Shown here: positions 42,880 through 52,822 of the stretch, piece by piece
How the letters are laid out: each line of letters starts with the position of its first letter
Position numbering within the stretch: the stretch's first letter is position 1
NCBI GenBank assembly: GCA_014804675.1
Contig: JAAUZH010000007.1
Coordinates: 1-64,000 of the forward strand
Origin: Lachnospiraceae bacterium
Lineage (GTDB): Bacteria; Bacillota; Clostridia; Lachnospirales; Lachnospiraceae
Direction: 5' to 3'
DNA length: 64,000 nt
Program-made: the position numbers and the translations under genes
The notes under the pieces: generated by a model
Told to the model about the DNA's origin: nothing
Seen by the model: the letters and a program-made list of their open reading frames with translations, nothing else
Databases searched by the model: none

Positions 42880-43338
42880 CTACGTTTCATAAAACACCGT
42901 ATGCTTACGCCTGTATGTATCATTGTCTTTCTGCCTCAGTTCATTTTCCACCTGTGCCAGCTTTCGTTCCAGCTCCTCCACTGTTTTTTCATCCTTGGCA
43001 GCGTTTCTCTGTATTTCCAATTGATCCTTCTGCTGTTTCAGCTTTTCAATTTCCCGGTCCACCTGATCGGTATTTCCTGTGCAGCTTTTTTTCTCCCTTC
43101 CAGAATCCACATATTGGATCTTAGGCTTTCCGTCTTCATCCTGAATCTTTTTATAAATCCCGGCAGGGTTCTGGGATTTTTTCTCTTCCGGAATATATTC
43201 ATCCTTTATAAGCCATTTCCCTTCTTTTTCATTTCCAGCCTCTTTATGAATCCCATTTTCCGCAGACTCTTTTTGAAAATCCCGGTAAACTTCCTCCGGA
43301 GACTGCAAGCCGTTGTTTTCAATTCCTAAAATGTTCAT
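42880..43338 (-). CDS. hypothetical coiled-coil protein
   Basis: 152 residues, GGAGGAAAG before ATG. Hydrophilic; coiled coil at ~95-140 (VDREIEKLKQQKDQLEIQRN). No signal peptide or membrane helix. Not recognised. Grouped with the next upstream gene and the DUF6033-like genes. Confidence 0.6.
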   Translation of the reverse strand: MNILGIENNGLQSPEEVYRDFQKESAENGIHKEAGNEKEGKWLIKDEYIPEEKKSQNPAGIYKKIQDEDGKPKIQYVDSGREKKSCTGNTDQVDREIEKLKQQKDQLEIQRNAAKDEKTVEELERKLAQVENELRQKDNDTYRRKHTVFYET

Positions 43339-43446
43339 TCGTATCTTTCCTCCTTATTTTTCTAGCATAGTAACACTTCAGCCTGCCCCTTCTATCCAAG
43401 TCCATTTTCCCCACAAAGTATGCCAAATTGTTACTTTCTATAGTCT

Positions 43447-43935
43447 TTACACCAAAATAGATGTGTTGGAACCTTGTTGTGTCTGGCTGGTTTCTCCCGT
43501 TTTTGTATATATGATGTTTTCTTTGCCTACAACAGGCTTTCCGGTTTCCGGATTATCAGCCTCCTGCTTTGCGGCATTTTCCCACAATGCTTTTCCCTCC
43601 TGACTGATTTCCAGTATTTCTCCACCGTCTTTCCTGCTCTCCTCCATTCTTTCTTCCAGCTTTTCACTTTCTTCTTTCAGCTTTGCAACAGCATTTTCAC
43701 GTGCCGCTTTTTCTCTTTCCTTTGCTTCCTTTCCATCTTCCTCCATTCCTTCGTAAGCTTCTGCCTTATATTCCTGTGCCTGATTCGAAAATTCATTGAC
43801 ATATCCCATGGCTCTTTCCATGGTTGCCGTATCGCCTCTGCGCCTGGCTTCTTTAAAAACCCGCAGGGGAACCTTTGTCATATCCATGTTGGTTCTTGCT
43901 CCCACTAAGCCTTCCATTGTTTTTGCGCACATCAT
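43447..43935 (-). CDS. hypothetical coiled-coil protein
   Basis: 162 residues. RTNMDMTKVPLRVFKEARRR, ATMERAMGYVNEFSNQAQEY, then a Glu/Lys-rich coil and a disordered tail ending in GETSQTQQGSNTSILV. Unrecognised family. It is the first gene after the GHKL sensor kinase gene (75 bp) and may belong to its regulon. Confidence 0.6.
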   Translation of the reverse strand: MMCAKTMEGLVGARTNMDMTKVPLRVFKEARRRGDTATMERAMGYVNEFSNQAQEYKAEAYEGMEEDGKEAKEREKAARENAVAKLKEESEKLEERMEESRKDGGEILEISQEGKALWENAAKQEADNPETGKPVVGKENIIYTKTGETSQTQQGSNTSILV

Positions 43936-44009
43936 ACCCTTACCGCCTCCTCTTAAAATGTCTTTCCTTCTTTTTCGGCAGCAGAAGTATTGCCTGTTAG
44001 TTTCCTGTC

Positions 44010-45392
44010 TTAAACAGTCTGTTCCATGTCATGTACGGCATTCTTTAAGGGCAGCAGAATGGAAATCAAAAATACATTCTTTTTTACTTCCATGTCCATA
44101 ACTCCACCATATTTTCGTACTACATCCTTGATATTGCCAAGACCGATTCCGTGTTGGTCCGGGTTTTCCTTCCGTGTAGTTCCCATTTTCACGGCTTCCG
44201 GCAAGCCGCTGCTATTTTTTACTTCCAGCAAAAAACACCTTTTTACCAATTGGCCCTGTATGTTTATAAACCGCTTTTCATTCTCGGGAAGCCTTTCACA
44301 TGCCTCCAGGGCATTGTCCAATAGATTGCCGAACAGCACGCACAAGTCCATTTCATCAATAGAACATGACTTTGGAATCTGCACATGGCTTTCCCATAAA
44401 ATTTTCTTTTTTTCCGCCTGCTTCCGGTTCTGATACAGCAATGCATCCACCACTTTGTTTCCGGTAGCCTCTTCCCCCGGCTCCATATCTCCGGCTTTTT
44501 GCATTTGCCTTAAATACTGATCCATTTTTTCCATGTCCCTGTCTGCCAAAAGTCCCTGCAGCCCTATGATGTGATTTTTCATGTCGTGCCTTAGCCGTTC
44601 CATTCGTCCGTACTGCTCTTCCAGCATTTTGTAAGCCGCTATCTGGGATTGGTACTGCCCCATTTTCTTTTGCTCCACATAAATCTTATTCATCCCGAAC
44701 ACATAAAATCCTACTGCAAACATGGACAACGCCGTAAAAACACAATTTCCCACATGACTGAAAATCTGATTATAGTATAAATTCCACTCATCCCTGCCCC
44801 TTACCATAATTCCATATGTGGCGCCCCATCCCGACATATCAGCAATCATGACAATGGCTAACAGCGGTGCGGTTAGCAGTGCATACCATCTTTTCATCTT
44901 TCCATCAAGAACAGATTTTAAATATTTTGACAGCAGTCCAATCACCCAAATGCCTGTTGCAAAGGTGAGGCAGATAATCACATATTCTTCCCATATACCA
45001 ATAAAGGGTTCCATTTCTCCCTTCACCACATGCAATATTACTAATACAATACAGGAAAAAAAAGACTGGCAAAATCCCCACACCAGTGTTCTGACCGCAA
45101 TCAATATGGACGCCGTCAATAGTTTCTTTTCCATCTCTGACAAAAACAGCAGCGCTGTCATTCCCAGAAAAAATAAATGTTCTGACAGCCCATAGAGAAT
45201 ATAGGGAAGCTTGTAATGCTCATAAACAGCCATAAATGCCATGATGCCGCTAAAATAAATGAAAATAAACAGCTTTTCTTTCGCCTTTGAGGTTTCCAGA
45301 AATTGATTGCAAAATCTGCCTGCGGCAATTGCATACGCCAGACAACAGGATACTGATATCAAAACACCCCAGGGAATCGTTACTAAGCTCAT
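44010..45392 (-). CDS. GHKL sensor histidine kinase (AgrC-like)
   Basis: 460 residues. Six to seven membrane helices in the first ~230 residues, then a coiled linker, the His motif MERLRHDMKNHIIGLQ, the N-box NLLDNALEAC and the G-box HGIGLGNIKDV of the HPK10/AgrC group. Likely senses an extracellular peptide. Overlaps the LytTR regulator gene (ATGA). No AgrB/AgrD gene is visible in the window. Confidence 0.88.
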   Translation of the reverse strand: MSLVTIPWGVLISVSCCLAYAIAAGRFCNQFLETSKAKEKLFIFIYFSGIMAFMAVYEHYKLPYILYGLSEHLFFLGMTALLFLSEMEKKLLTASILIAVRTLVWGFCQSFFSCIVLVILHVVKGEMEPFIGIWEEYVIICLTFATGIWVIGLLSKYLKSVLDGKMKRWYALLTAPLLAIVMIADMSGWGATYGIMVRGRDEWNLYYNQIFSHVGNCVFTALSMFAVGFYVFGMNKIYVEQKKMGQYQSQIAAYKMLEEQYGRMERLRHDMKNHIIGLQGLLADRDMEKMDQYLRQMQKAGDMEPGEEATGNKVVDALLYQNRKQAEKKKILWESHVQIPKSCSIDEMDLCVLFGNLLDNALEACERLPENEKRFINIQGQLVKRCFLLEVKNSSGLPEAVKMGTTRKENPDQHGIGLGNIKDVVRKYGGVMDMEVKKNVFLISILLPLKNAVHDMEQTV

Positions 45393-46105
45393 AGAATTCC
45401 TCCGTTTGTTCTCATGTAGGCAAGTATTTCTTTCCCGAATTCCTCATATCTTCTCTTGGCAATCATGATTTTCTCCCCGTTGTCTAAAACAGCTTCCTGC
45501 CGGTTGTATGTTTCCACATATTTTAAGTTTATTAGATAGCTTTTATGACACCTGAAGAACCCTTCTCCTATAAGCCGCTCCTCCAGTCTTCCAATCTGCT
45601 CATAGTATGTGAAAATACCATCTGTTCCGTGTACATAAATCATTCTTCCCTTTATTTCAAAATAGTAAATATCATCTAAAAATAGTTTTTTCTTCTGTCT
45701 TTCTTTGTTGACGATCAGAAAGCTTTTCGGGCTCTTTTCCAGCTTTTGCACAGCTCTTTGCAATGCTTTTTTCAGCTTTTTATCATCAATTGGTTTTACC
45801 AGATACCAGAAAGCCTCCACGTCATATGCTTCAAACACATATTTCCTGCTGGATGATATAAAAATCAGCAGCTTGTCAGCCGCTGTTTTGCGAAACAATT
45901 CTGCTGTTTGCATTCCATCCAGTCCTTCCATGATAATATCCAGAAACAGAATGTCAAAAGCTTCCGGCGCTTTGAGCAATTCTTTTCCGCTGTGAAACTG
46001 ACACAAAAGAAAGGGCACTTTGAGTTCCCCCAAAATCCCTTTGATTTTCGCTGCTATATGGGCACATTCCCTGATATCGTCGTCACACACTGCTATGGAC
46101 AGCAT
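45389..46105 (-). CDS. LytTR response regulator (AgrA-like)
   Basis: 238 residues from MLSIAVCDDD, with AAGGAAGGTGG upstream; the open extension to 46243 is rejected. Receiver domain with acidic pocket (CDDD), phospho-Asp in DILFLDIIMEG, and LytTR DNA-binding domain (DIYYFEIKGRMIYVHGTDG, FFRCHKSYLINLKYVE). Partner of the overlapping kinase. Confidence 0.88.
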   Translation of the reverse strand: MLSIAVCDDDIRECAHIAAKIKGILGELKVPFLLCQFHSGKELLKAPEAFDILFLDIIMEGLDGMQTAELFRKTAADKLLIFISSSRKYVFEAYDVEAFWYLVKPIDDKKLKKALQRAVQKLEKSPKSFLIVNKERQKKKLFLDDIYYFEIKGRMIYVHGTDGIFTYYEQIGRLEERLIGEGFFRCHKSYLINLKYVETYNRQEAVLDNGEKIMIAKRRYEEFGKEILAYMRTNGGIL

Positions 46106-46244
46106 GTTTCCACCTTCCTTCGGTATATTTATTGTATCTATCGGCAGAAATGGGGATAAAAATTGATTGCTGCCTTGAACGGGCATTTCATTGTCATATA
46201 CGGGCTTGGTACTGTCTGCTTTCCTATGGACCATATTTGCCATA

Positions 46245-46541
46245 TCAGCCTTGTATGGCTAATACAACAGACAAAAGCAAAAACAGACATACCGGCACTA
46301 ATGCCAGAACGCCCAACACATTTACCAAAATCAACTTATATTTTCTGTTTGCAATCAGTGTATAGACTCCTAATGCGCCTCCAAACAACACTCCCAGCAG
46401 TAAGCCATTGAAAACCCTTTCTATGATCATGGAATCATCAACCAGAAGTTTCACATAGACAACAGGAATCCAGATTGTCACAGCACATATACTTAAAATA
46501 CGTAATACTATTTTTTCTTTTTTATCTTCTCTCATATTCAT
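46245..46541 (-). CDS. small membrane protein
   Basis: 98 residues, GGAAGAAAA before ATG. Three hydrophobic segments (ILSICAVTIWIPVVYVKLL, FNGLLLGVLFGGALGVYTLI, LVNVLGVLALVPVCLFLLL). Not recognised. Confidence 0.6.
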   Translation of the reverse strand: MNMREDKKEKIVLRILSICAVTIWIPVVYVKLLVDDSMIIERVFNGLLLGVLFGGALGVYTLIANRKYKLILVNVLGVLALVPVCLFLLLSVVLAIQG

Positions 46542-46562
46542 TTTTCTTCCATCATCAGGCAA

Positions 46563-47381
46563 TTATAATGCAAAAGGCAGGTGAAATAAGCGGACTGCGT
46601 TACGATACATAATATTCTCATAGCTTTCTGTTCCGATTCTGCCCTCAAGCTCCTTAAAATATGCCTGATAAACGGAAATATCACCTTTTGGATTATTGTG
46701 ATAGGTATCCAGCCCGTCTATGGGATTGTCGCTTCCAAACATCATTTTTCCACTGCCTGCAGTCTCTACCGCCTGAATGGTGCTTTCCAAAGGAACCCAG
46801 GTAGTATCTCCATATAAGTTTGGCAGAGTACCCAAAAGGCGGATTGCTTCCTGGTTATCCGTCCCCAGTCCCATGTGCACCATAATAAAGTCTATATCCG
46901 GATATTTTTCCGCCGCATTCCGAACACGAACCGGCTCCGCCTCTTCACAGCCTCCGGTATGTACTGCTACCGGAAAATGGAATCTTTGTGCAAGCTCCAG
47001 ATACGGCGCCACTTTCGGATCGTCCATTGCTGTTTTGGAATGAAAGGGATGAAACTTTAATCCATAAATAATATCCCTGTTTTTTTCCAGCATGTCCACA
47101 AGCTCCTGTGTTACCGTTTCCCCATAAGGCTTCATCCAGGCAAGGACACCTATTTTATCGGGGTATTTTCTGGCAAACCGAATGCTTCTTTCCAAAGAAG
47201 CCACTTGATCTATCTGCAGCTCCTTTGGAATTTCCTTCTGGTCAAAATCCAGTTCTGTGGAATCTATATTAGAAACGAGGGAATAATCTATGCCGTATTT
47301 TTTCATGGACTCTATTACCATTTCCTCCGGCATTTGGAATTTTAACATGTTTCCGATGTGTACATGGGTATCGATTATCAT
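46563..47381 (-). CDS. amidohydrolase family 2 protein
   Basis: 272 residues from MIIDTHVHIG (GGAG upstream; a Met eight codons earlier lacks a ribosome site). TIM-barrel metal-dependent hydrolase: DTHVHIG, GLKFHPFHSK, PVAVHTGG, DFIMVHMG and the terminal metal Asp in FGSDNPIDG. Family members decarboxylate or hydrolyse diverse substrates; the substrate is unknown. Confidence 0.85.
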   Translation of the reverse strand: MIIDTHVHIGNMLKFQMPEEMVIESMKKYGIDYSLVSNIDSTELDFDQKEIPKELQIDQVASLERSIRFARKYPDKIGVLAWMKPYGETVTQELVDMLEKNRDIIYGLKFHPFHSKTAMDDPKVAPYLELAQRFHFPVAVHTGGCEEAEPVRVRNAAEKYPDIDFIMVHMGLGTDNQEAIRLLGTLPNLYGDTTWVPLESTIQAVETAGSGKMMFGSDNPIDGLDTYHNNPKGDISVYQAYFKELEGRIGTESYENIMYRNAVRLFHLPFAL

Positions 47382-47573
47382 AGTGTTTACTACTCCTTTT
47401 TTCATTTTAATTATTCAACCAGAAAAAGGGGGCCTGATGCAATGCATGATTCTTCTGATTTTTCTAAATTATACTAAGCTTTATGGAAAATAGCAATTTT
47501 TTATATCATTTGATTTGCTTCAAGTAATCGTTGGCAACTGATTATTATCATACTTGGAAGCCACCGTTCTCCT

Positions 47574-48554
47574 TTACTTCCCATAAGCCCAGATTTTCTT
47601 AACCTGATCCTTTATTTCTTCAAAAGTCCACTCTTTTCTGCTTCTTGCCACGCAGTTCGGATCATTTATCTGAAACCCGCTATCACCATAACCATAAATG
47701 ACAATGAAATGACCAGACACCGTAAAATCACCCTGCCCCATAGCACATATCAATACTTTTCCTTTATCCAGCTCCGCTTTTATGGAACGTTCTGTCATTC
47801 TGGGTTCTGTAGCCTTGATACCATATATTTCAGGAAAATCCTCCATCAGTCCCCATGCGGTGCCTGTTCCACTTACATAGTAGTCGTTCTCCATAGAATA
47901 GGCTGCTATCCTGTCAGGCGTGAGCGTTTCATCCCTTGTCAGGTAATACAAAATCATTGACAGACAGGTGGGGCCGCATCCTGCAAGCCCGATGCAGCTG
48001 TCCCCGCCATATAGCTCATATCCCCAACGTGAGTCCCATTGGAGCAGCAGTGGGCATTCCTGCTCCTTTTCCAATTCTGTTAGACCGCCTGCCGCATATT
48101 TGTTATCTCTCAAATAGCCCGCCACAAAATCTGCCATCTCCGGGTTATTTGCCAAGGCTGTCAGCATAGCCTCCGGATATTGTGAGCTGCTCCTGCTGAT
48201 TGCCGCAATTTCCGGGTTCTCTTTCCCTAATTCCTCCAATCTTTGGATAGTTTCTGACCGGGTACGCTGTACTGGTTTTTCCACATTCATTATAGCAATA
48301 CTGCTGACATAATCTGTTTCCTCCTTCGGGTAGGTTTTCACAGACGTTTCAATCCTTCCATATTCCAACACTTCTATCCGCTTCAGTGCAGTCCGCATTT
48401 CTTCCAGTTCTGCCTTTATATCTCTGATGTGGAACACAAGTACAGCGATAACAGCCACCATTGCAGGGAGAAGCAGCCTGCTTCCTGTCTGTTCTTTTTT
48501 TCTGTAACCCACCCGCCTTTCCCTCATCCTAATATTTCTATTGCTATTCTTCAT
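47574..48554 (-). CDS. membrane-anchored C39-like cysteine peptidase
   Basis: 326 residues. One membrane helix at ~27-45 (LLLPAMVAVIAVLVF), an extracellular coil, and a C-terminal C39-like domain: WDSRWGYELYG, catalytic Cys in GLAGCGPTCLSMIL, His in SGHFIVIYGYG and Asp/Asn in INDPNC. Could process peptides at the cell surface. Region 47406-47573 upstream holds no gene. Confidence 0.85.
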   Translation of the reverse strand: MKNSNRNIRMRERRVGYRKKEQTGSRLLLPAMVAVIAVLVFHIRDIKAELEEMRTALKRIEVLEYGRIETSVKTYPKEETDYVSSIAIMNVEKPVQRTRSETIQRLEELGKENPEIAAISRSSSQYPEAMLTALANNPEMADFVAGYLRDNKYAAGGLTELEKEQECPLLLQWDSRWGYELYGGDSCIGLAGCGPTCLSMILYYLTRDETLTPDRIAAYSMENDYYVSGTGTAWGLMEDFPEIYGIKATEPRMTERSIKAELDKGKVLICAMGQGDFTVSGHFIVIYGYGDSGFQINDPNCVARSRKEWTFEEIKDQVKKIWAYGK

Positions 48555-48610
48555 CCTAAGTTTCTCCCATAAAATAACTCATTTCCGATTCTCAAAACTC
48601 GCTCATAGCG

Positions 48611-49774
48611 TTAATACAGACCTCTTTTCCTTTTTACCTTTTCCCATCCTATCGTTGCCGCCAACAAAATTCCTGACACCAAAACTGACACCAAAATACT
48701 CCATTTCATACAAGACAGGCTGCTTCCAAACACCCTGTATATCTCGTTACCTACATAATAGTGAGAAAAAGAAGTCATTCGCAACGGCATGAAATTGGCA
48801 AAATAGTGGTTGACCGGCCAGAGATACATTTGCTCAAAAAGCAGTAATAGAATCCAAAAAAACACAAATATCACCGCACTTGTCATGATCTTCTCCATGA
48901 TAACCGTCACAAGAAGCAGGAAAGAAACAGCAAACAACAGTGCAGCCAAACCAACCATTACATTAAGTGAAAACTGTTGGAGGTTCGTAATATTATAAAG
49001 GGAGAAGAATGTATTTACGTTGCTCTGGATACACTGATTCCACCCTTTCAATCCGAAAGGCACGATTTTTATCACGAAATGCAAAAAGATACCTAGCAAA
49101 TAAAGAAAAACCCCTATTATATATGCCGCTAGGACTCTGGCATGATCCAGCGGCGTTTTCCCATATTTTGTTGAACGGTACAGCTCTGTCATATTGCTTT
49201 TGGAATCAATACCGAAAAGCGGAAGCAACAGGACAGAAATCAGAATCAGCAGCACTGGCACAAAAACATTCATGCCATCATTCAGAACTTTCCATCCTTC
49301 CGCATAACCAAATTGAATCTCAGAAATCTGCCCTGCGTTCTGCATGAACTGCTCTATTTCCTCTTGGGTATAATGGATCACCTGACTTTCCTCCAGCATC
49401 GCCCGGATATTGGATAAGCGCCTTGGATAAAAATTGCTGATATCTTCATCAGACAAATCCTGAACGGATTTTCCGCCATAATTAGCTGCAACAAGTCCTA
49501 CCAGATTTCTTTCATCCACATAGGTAAATTCCCCCTCATGCTGCCGCATTAGATTCAAAAACTCCTTGTCTATCTGTGTCTTTTGCCGATCTGCTTTTGC
49601 ATGGGACAGATTTTCATGCCATGTCACTGCAATCCCTGCCACCCCTGGCACTTCATAGCTCCTCAATATGGAATAGACGCTATATGCGGAGAATAACGCA
49701 ACGATTGCCAAAAACACCAGAAAAACCCTTATACTCAATATTCTTTTTCTTTCTATTTTAATGATTTCTAACAT
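48611..49774 (-). CDS. ABC-2 type permease, subunit 1
   Basis: 387 residues from MLEIIKIERKRI (GAGG nearby; an ATG at 49804 is open). Membrane helix at ~18-38, a large extracellular domain, then five C-terminal helices, typical of ABC-2 exporters such as lantibiotic-immunity or Nat-type systems. Forms a complex with the next permease and the ATPase at 51734-52615. Confidence 0.8.
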   Translation of the reverse strand: MLEIIKIERKRILSIRVFLVFLAIVALFSAYSVYSILRSYEVPGVAGIAVTWHENLSHAKADRQKTQIDKEFLNLMRQHEGEFTYVDERNLVGLVAANYGGKSVQDLSDEDISNFYPRRLSNIRAMLEESQVIHYTQEEIEQFMQNAGQISEIQFGYAEGWKVLNDGMNVFVPVLLILISVLLLPLFGIDSKSNMTELYRSTKYGKTPLDHARVLAAYIIGVFLYLLGIFLHFVIKIVPFGLKGWNQCIQSNVNTFFSLYNITNLQQFSLNVMVGLAALLFAVSFLLLVTVIMEKIMTSAVIFVFFWILLLLFEQMYLWPVNHYFANFMPLRMTSFSHYYVGNEIYRVFGSSLSCMKWSILVSVLVSGILLAATIGWEKVKRKRGLY

Positions 49775-49811
49775 TTCTACCTCATTTCCGTACCTCTCTT
49801 GCATACAAAAC

Positions 49812-51032
49812 CTAGTTTATATAGTATTTTTTATACGATAGCCGCATTATCAGCCAAAGAACAGCTACATATACAATGCTCAGGATGAGAACAACAACAA
49901 AATAGGGAATGATCGCTGTGCCAACAAACAGGAAATTATAAGCTGACTCGCTTCCTCCAAATCTTATGGGATTCAGTAGCTTTATCTGGCTGTATGTGTC
50001 TGTTCCCTTTCTTAACAACAGAACAGCGGCAATACCTGCCACTACAGCAGCTTTGGAGTTCTTTATCTTCATGGACAGCAACATCACAATATTGGCAATG
50101 ACCAGGGCGCCTGCCAGCCCGCCAAAGAAGATAAGCAACAGCCCCGTTCCAATACTGATATTAAAGATACAGTCAAACCAGAATGTCTGTGCAGAGGCAC
50201 CAAGCCCATGCAGGCTGCCTATCACTCCATGAACCACCATAAGCACACCGACATAAATCAAATATGCTGTCAGAGTAAACAGATTTCCCGCTATCCATCT
50301 TGCTTTCATATCCTTTTTTCTTCCATGCTTAGAGGACAGCGCCAGTTCGTCAATGCCATTCATACTGTCCTTTGCATACACTGAAGCCAGGCAAAATGCC
50401 AAAATGATGAAAAACACAGAATACTCCATTCCAAAATAGCTGTTTAAATTAGCAAGCCCTGTATGATACGCAACCTTAAAAGGAGTTTTTAAGTGATCGA
50501 CCTTGTTCTGCAATGCCTCAATCTGGGATTGTGAATACTGATACACTCCGTTTTCTTTATTCACATACAATTGCTGCTCTATGATAGCATCCTTAAATTT
50601 CTGGTAAAAACTCTCCTCTGAATTTAAGAACTCATAATCCAGCCCTATCATATCGTTTCCATTCGACATATAAAGACTATAATATGCATAATTGATCACA
50701 TAGTTTGGGATGATATATTTTGTCATCCCGCCTGTGCCCAAAAAGCCCCGGTTATTATCCAAAAATTTCTTTTCAGGACTGGAATTATATTCATCTATGA
50801 GATTTTGGATATATTCTCCATTCATTACCCCCTCCAAATCTTCCGATGCCTCTTTTAATGCCCTGAAAGCCGACAATCCGGTAACAATATCCCCATTCTT
50901 ATTAAGCGCCCTCTGCTGGATATTCAGCGTGACCACAGAAAAAAGAATGGTAAGGATGCTTAATGCAGCAATAGAAACAATGGATACTCCATTCCACAAT
51001 TTCTTATACTCCAACTTGATTAAATCCTTCAA
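49812..51032 (-). CDS. ABC-2 type permease, subunit 2
   Basis: 406 residues: helix 1 at ~17-37, a ~170-residue extracellular region (GFLGTGGMTKYIIPNYVINY), then five helices. MKDLIKLEYKKLWNG is a common ABC-2 start. Follows the lipoprotein gene by 14 bp. Confidence 0.82.
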   Translation of the reverse strand: MKDLIKLEYKKLWNGVSIVSIAALSILTILFSVVTLNIQQRALNKNGDIVTGLSAFRALKEASEDLEGVMNGEYIQNLIDEYNSSPEKKFLDNNRGFLGTGGMTKYIIPNYVINYAYYSLYMSNGNDMIGLDYEFLNSEESFYQKFKDAIIEQQLYVNKENGVYQYSQSQIEALQNKVDHLKTPFKVAYHTGLANLNSYFGMEYSVFFIILAFCLASVYAKDSMNGIDELALSSKHGRKKDMKARWIAGNLFTLTAYLIYVGVLMVVHGVIGSLHGLGASAQTFWFDCIFNISIGTGLLLIFFGGLAGALVIANIVMLLSMKIKNSKAAVVAGIAAVLLLRKGTDTYSQIKLLNPIRFGGSESAYNFLFVGTAIIPYFVVVLILSIVYVAVLWLIMRLSYKKYYIN

Positions 51033-51046
51033 TTTTCATCCCTCCA

Positions 51047-51730
51047 TTATTCCATATATGAACTGCCGTGATGCATGACTTTCCATGCACTGCCTTTTTC
51101 TTCCCTTACAAGAATCAGATACTGCCATGTTCCGTTATCACAATACTCAACCACATAGATATTTTCCGGATCATACCCGTTTGCGACACCTTTATCCTCT
51201 GCAGAATAAATTGCCCATATCCTCGGATCAACGCAATGGTATGTAGTATTCCTTGTCTCCACGGAAATTCCAAGAGTATCCTCCACATAGCTATTGGCTG
51301 CGCCGTATGCTTCAGCTATTTCTCTCGAATCAAATGTCTCTAAAATACTTGCATCGTATGAAATGCCATACTCCTCCTCACTCACTGAACCACCCATCGT
51401 CACCCCATTTCCCAGTGAGGTAGGTTTCGCATTCTCCCTTGCTTCACGGTACGCTGCAAGTTTTTCTTCCAATTTTTCATCACTTTCCGGTGCCACCTGT
51501 TCCTGCACTTCTTGTGCGTCTATTACGTTCTGTGTTTCTGTTTTCTGTTGCGTTTCTATTTCGTCCTGTTTTTCTATATCACCGTTGTCCCACTCTATGT
51601 TCTCTGTAAAAGGAATTGGCTCTACCTGTTGTATATTATTAGTTGCATTATCATCTCTGTTTCCACAGGCAGTCAGTCCTATAACCATCACACATGCAAT
51701 TGCTGCAATAAATCTCTTTTTATTTCTCAT
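51047..51730 (-). CDS. hypothetical lipoprotein of ABC operon
   Basis: 227 residues, lipobox LTAC at ~22, a Gln/Glu/Thr-rich linker, then a ~110-residue domain (EAYGAANSYVEDTLGISVET, YHCVDPRIWAIYSAEDKGVA). Similar lipoproteins accompany ABC-2 exporters, perhaps as sensors or immunity proteins. Three bases after the ATPase stop. Confidence 0.7.
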   Translation of the reverse strand: MRNKKRFIAAIACVMVIGLTACGNRDDNATNNIQQVEPIPFTENIEWDNGDIEKQDEIETQQKTETQNVIDAQEVQEQVAPESDEKLEEKLAAYREARENAKPTSLGNGVTMGGSVSEEEYGISYDASILETFDSREIAEAYGAANSYVEDTLGISVETRNTTYHCVDPRIWAIYSAEDKGVANGYDPENIYVVEYCDNGTWQYLILVREEKGSAWKVMHHGSSYME

Positions 51731-51733
51731 CTC

Positions 51734-52615
51734 TTACTCCTCGCTTTCATTCATGATACCGCCAGTAAAAATATAATAATCTTCCAGTGTGGGCTCTACC
51801 TGCTGATTTTCTACATCAGGATACCTTTCTCCCACGAACCGAACCTGCACTTCCTTACCCATCTGCTTTAGATGTATGACAGACCGCTCTTCTCGGAGCC
51901 TCTGGTATGTTTCTTGATTTATTACAGTTTCCCAGACCTGTCCTTTCACTGTCTGCACCAGATCGTCCACATTTCCGTTCTCCAGAACCTCCCCTTTCTT
52001 CATAACCACAAGTTCGTTTGCAATCGCCTCAATATCTGACACGATATGGGTGGACAGCAGCACGATTTTGTCCTTGCCCATATCACTGATTATGTTTGAA
52101 AAACGAATGCGCTCTTTCGGGTCAAGTCCTGCTGTCGGTTCATCCAGTATTAAGATCTCAGGTTCATTGATAATCGCCTGTGCAATTCCAATCCTGCGTT
52201 TCATGCCACCTGAAAAAGTCTTAACCTTTTTTTCTGCAACATCTGACAGGTTTACAAACTCAAGCACTTCATTTATTCTGCGTTTCAATTTTTCTTTCGA
52301 TACCCCTTTTAAGACACCCATATATTCCAGAAAGTCCCTTGCCGTAAATCCGGGATATACACTGTAGTTCTGCGGCATATATCCTATCAAGCTGCGATAT
52401 CCTTCATCCATTGAAAAAATGTTCTTTCCGTCATAATATATTTCCCCTTTTTTGGGAAAATCTACGGTAGCCATCATCCTCATAAGCGTACTCTTACCCG
52501 CCCCATTTTCGCCTAACAAACCATAAGTCCCCTTATGCAATGTGAAGCTGACATCCCTTAATGCCTCCTTTCTTCTGTTATAGGCTTTGCATATGTGCTC
52601 TACCTGTAATTTCAT
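51734..52615 (-). CDS. ABC-2 transporter ATP-binding protein
   Basis: 293 residues. Walker A GENGAGKST, Q-loop GYMPQNYS, signature FSGGMKRRIGIAQ, Walker B ILILDEPTAGLD, H-loop LSTHI, followed by a ~70-residue C-terminal extension as in the BcrA/NatA group. First gene of the exporter operon, downstream of two response-regulator boxes. Confidence 0.9.
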   Translation of the reverse strand: MKLQVEHICKAYNRRKEALRDVSFTLHKGTYGLLGENGAGKSTLMRMMATVDFPKKGEIYYDGKNIFSMDEGYRSLIGYMPQNYSVYPGFTARDFLEYMGVLKGVSKEKLKRRINEVLEFVNLSDVAEKKVKTFSGGMKRRIGIAQAIINEPEILILDEPTAGLDPKERIRFSNIISDMGKDKIVLLSTHIVSDIEAIANELVVMKKGEVLENGNVDDLVQTVKGQVWETVINQETYQRLREERSVIHLKQMGKEVQVRFVGERYPDVENQQVEPTLEDYYIFTGGIMNESEE

Positions 52616-52689
52616 CCTCTTTCCTCCAATCAGCCATATTTACCATAAGGCAGTCGCCATACCCCGGCAGATTTCCTTATGTATTTGCT

Positions 52690-52734
52690 AAAAAAACACT
52701 CAAGCAGAATATACTTATATTCTACCTGAGTGTT
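52690..52734 (-). terminator. terminator of the HK/OmpR operon
   Basis: Minus-strand hairpin AAACACTCAGGTAGAATA / TATTCTGCTTGAGTGTTT followed by a run of U, located between the stop of the 52823-53650 gene and the ABC operon start. Confidence 0.7.
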
Positions 52735-52745
52735 TCGTTTTACTT

Positions 52746-52798
52746 TTGGTAAAGTTGTGTCATAGATGTAAAATATTTTCGGTAAAGTTGTGTTATGA
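52746..52798 (-). promoter_or_regulatory. tandem response-regulator boxes before the ABC operon
   Basis: Minus strand ATGACACAACTTTACC (from 52763) and ATAACACAACTTTACC (from 52796), 33 bp apart (about three helical turns). A related sequence, ATGACACAACTAAGTCACAA, lies at the promoter of the OmpR-type regulator gene (55726-55752). Probable binding sites of that regulator. Confidence 0.6.
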
Positions 52799-52822
52799 GG
52801 CAAATTATTTCTAAATACAATG

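Noticed and set aside
44264..44446. 60-residue alternative frame inside the AgrC-like gene
   Set aside because: Lies within the conserved kinase domain in another frame.
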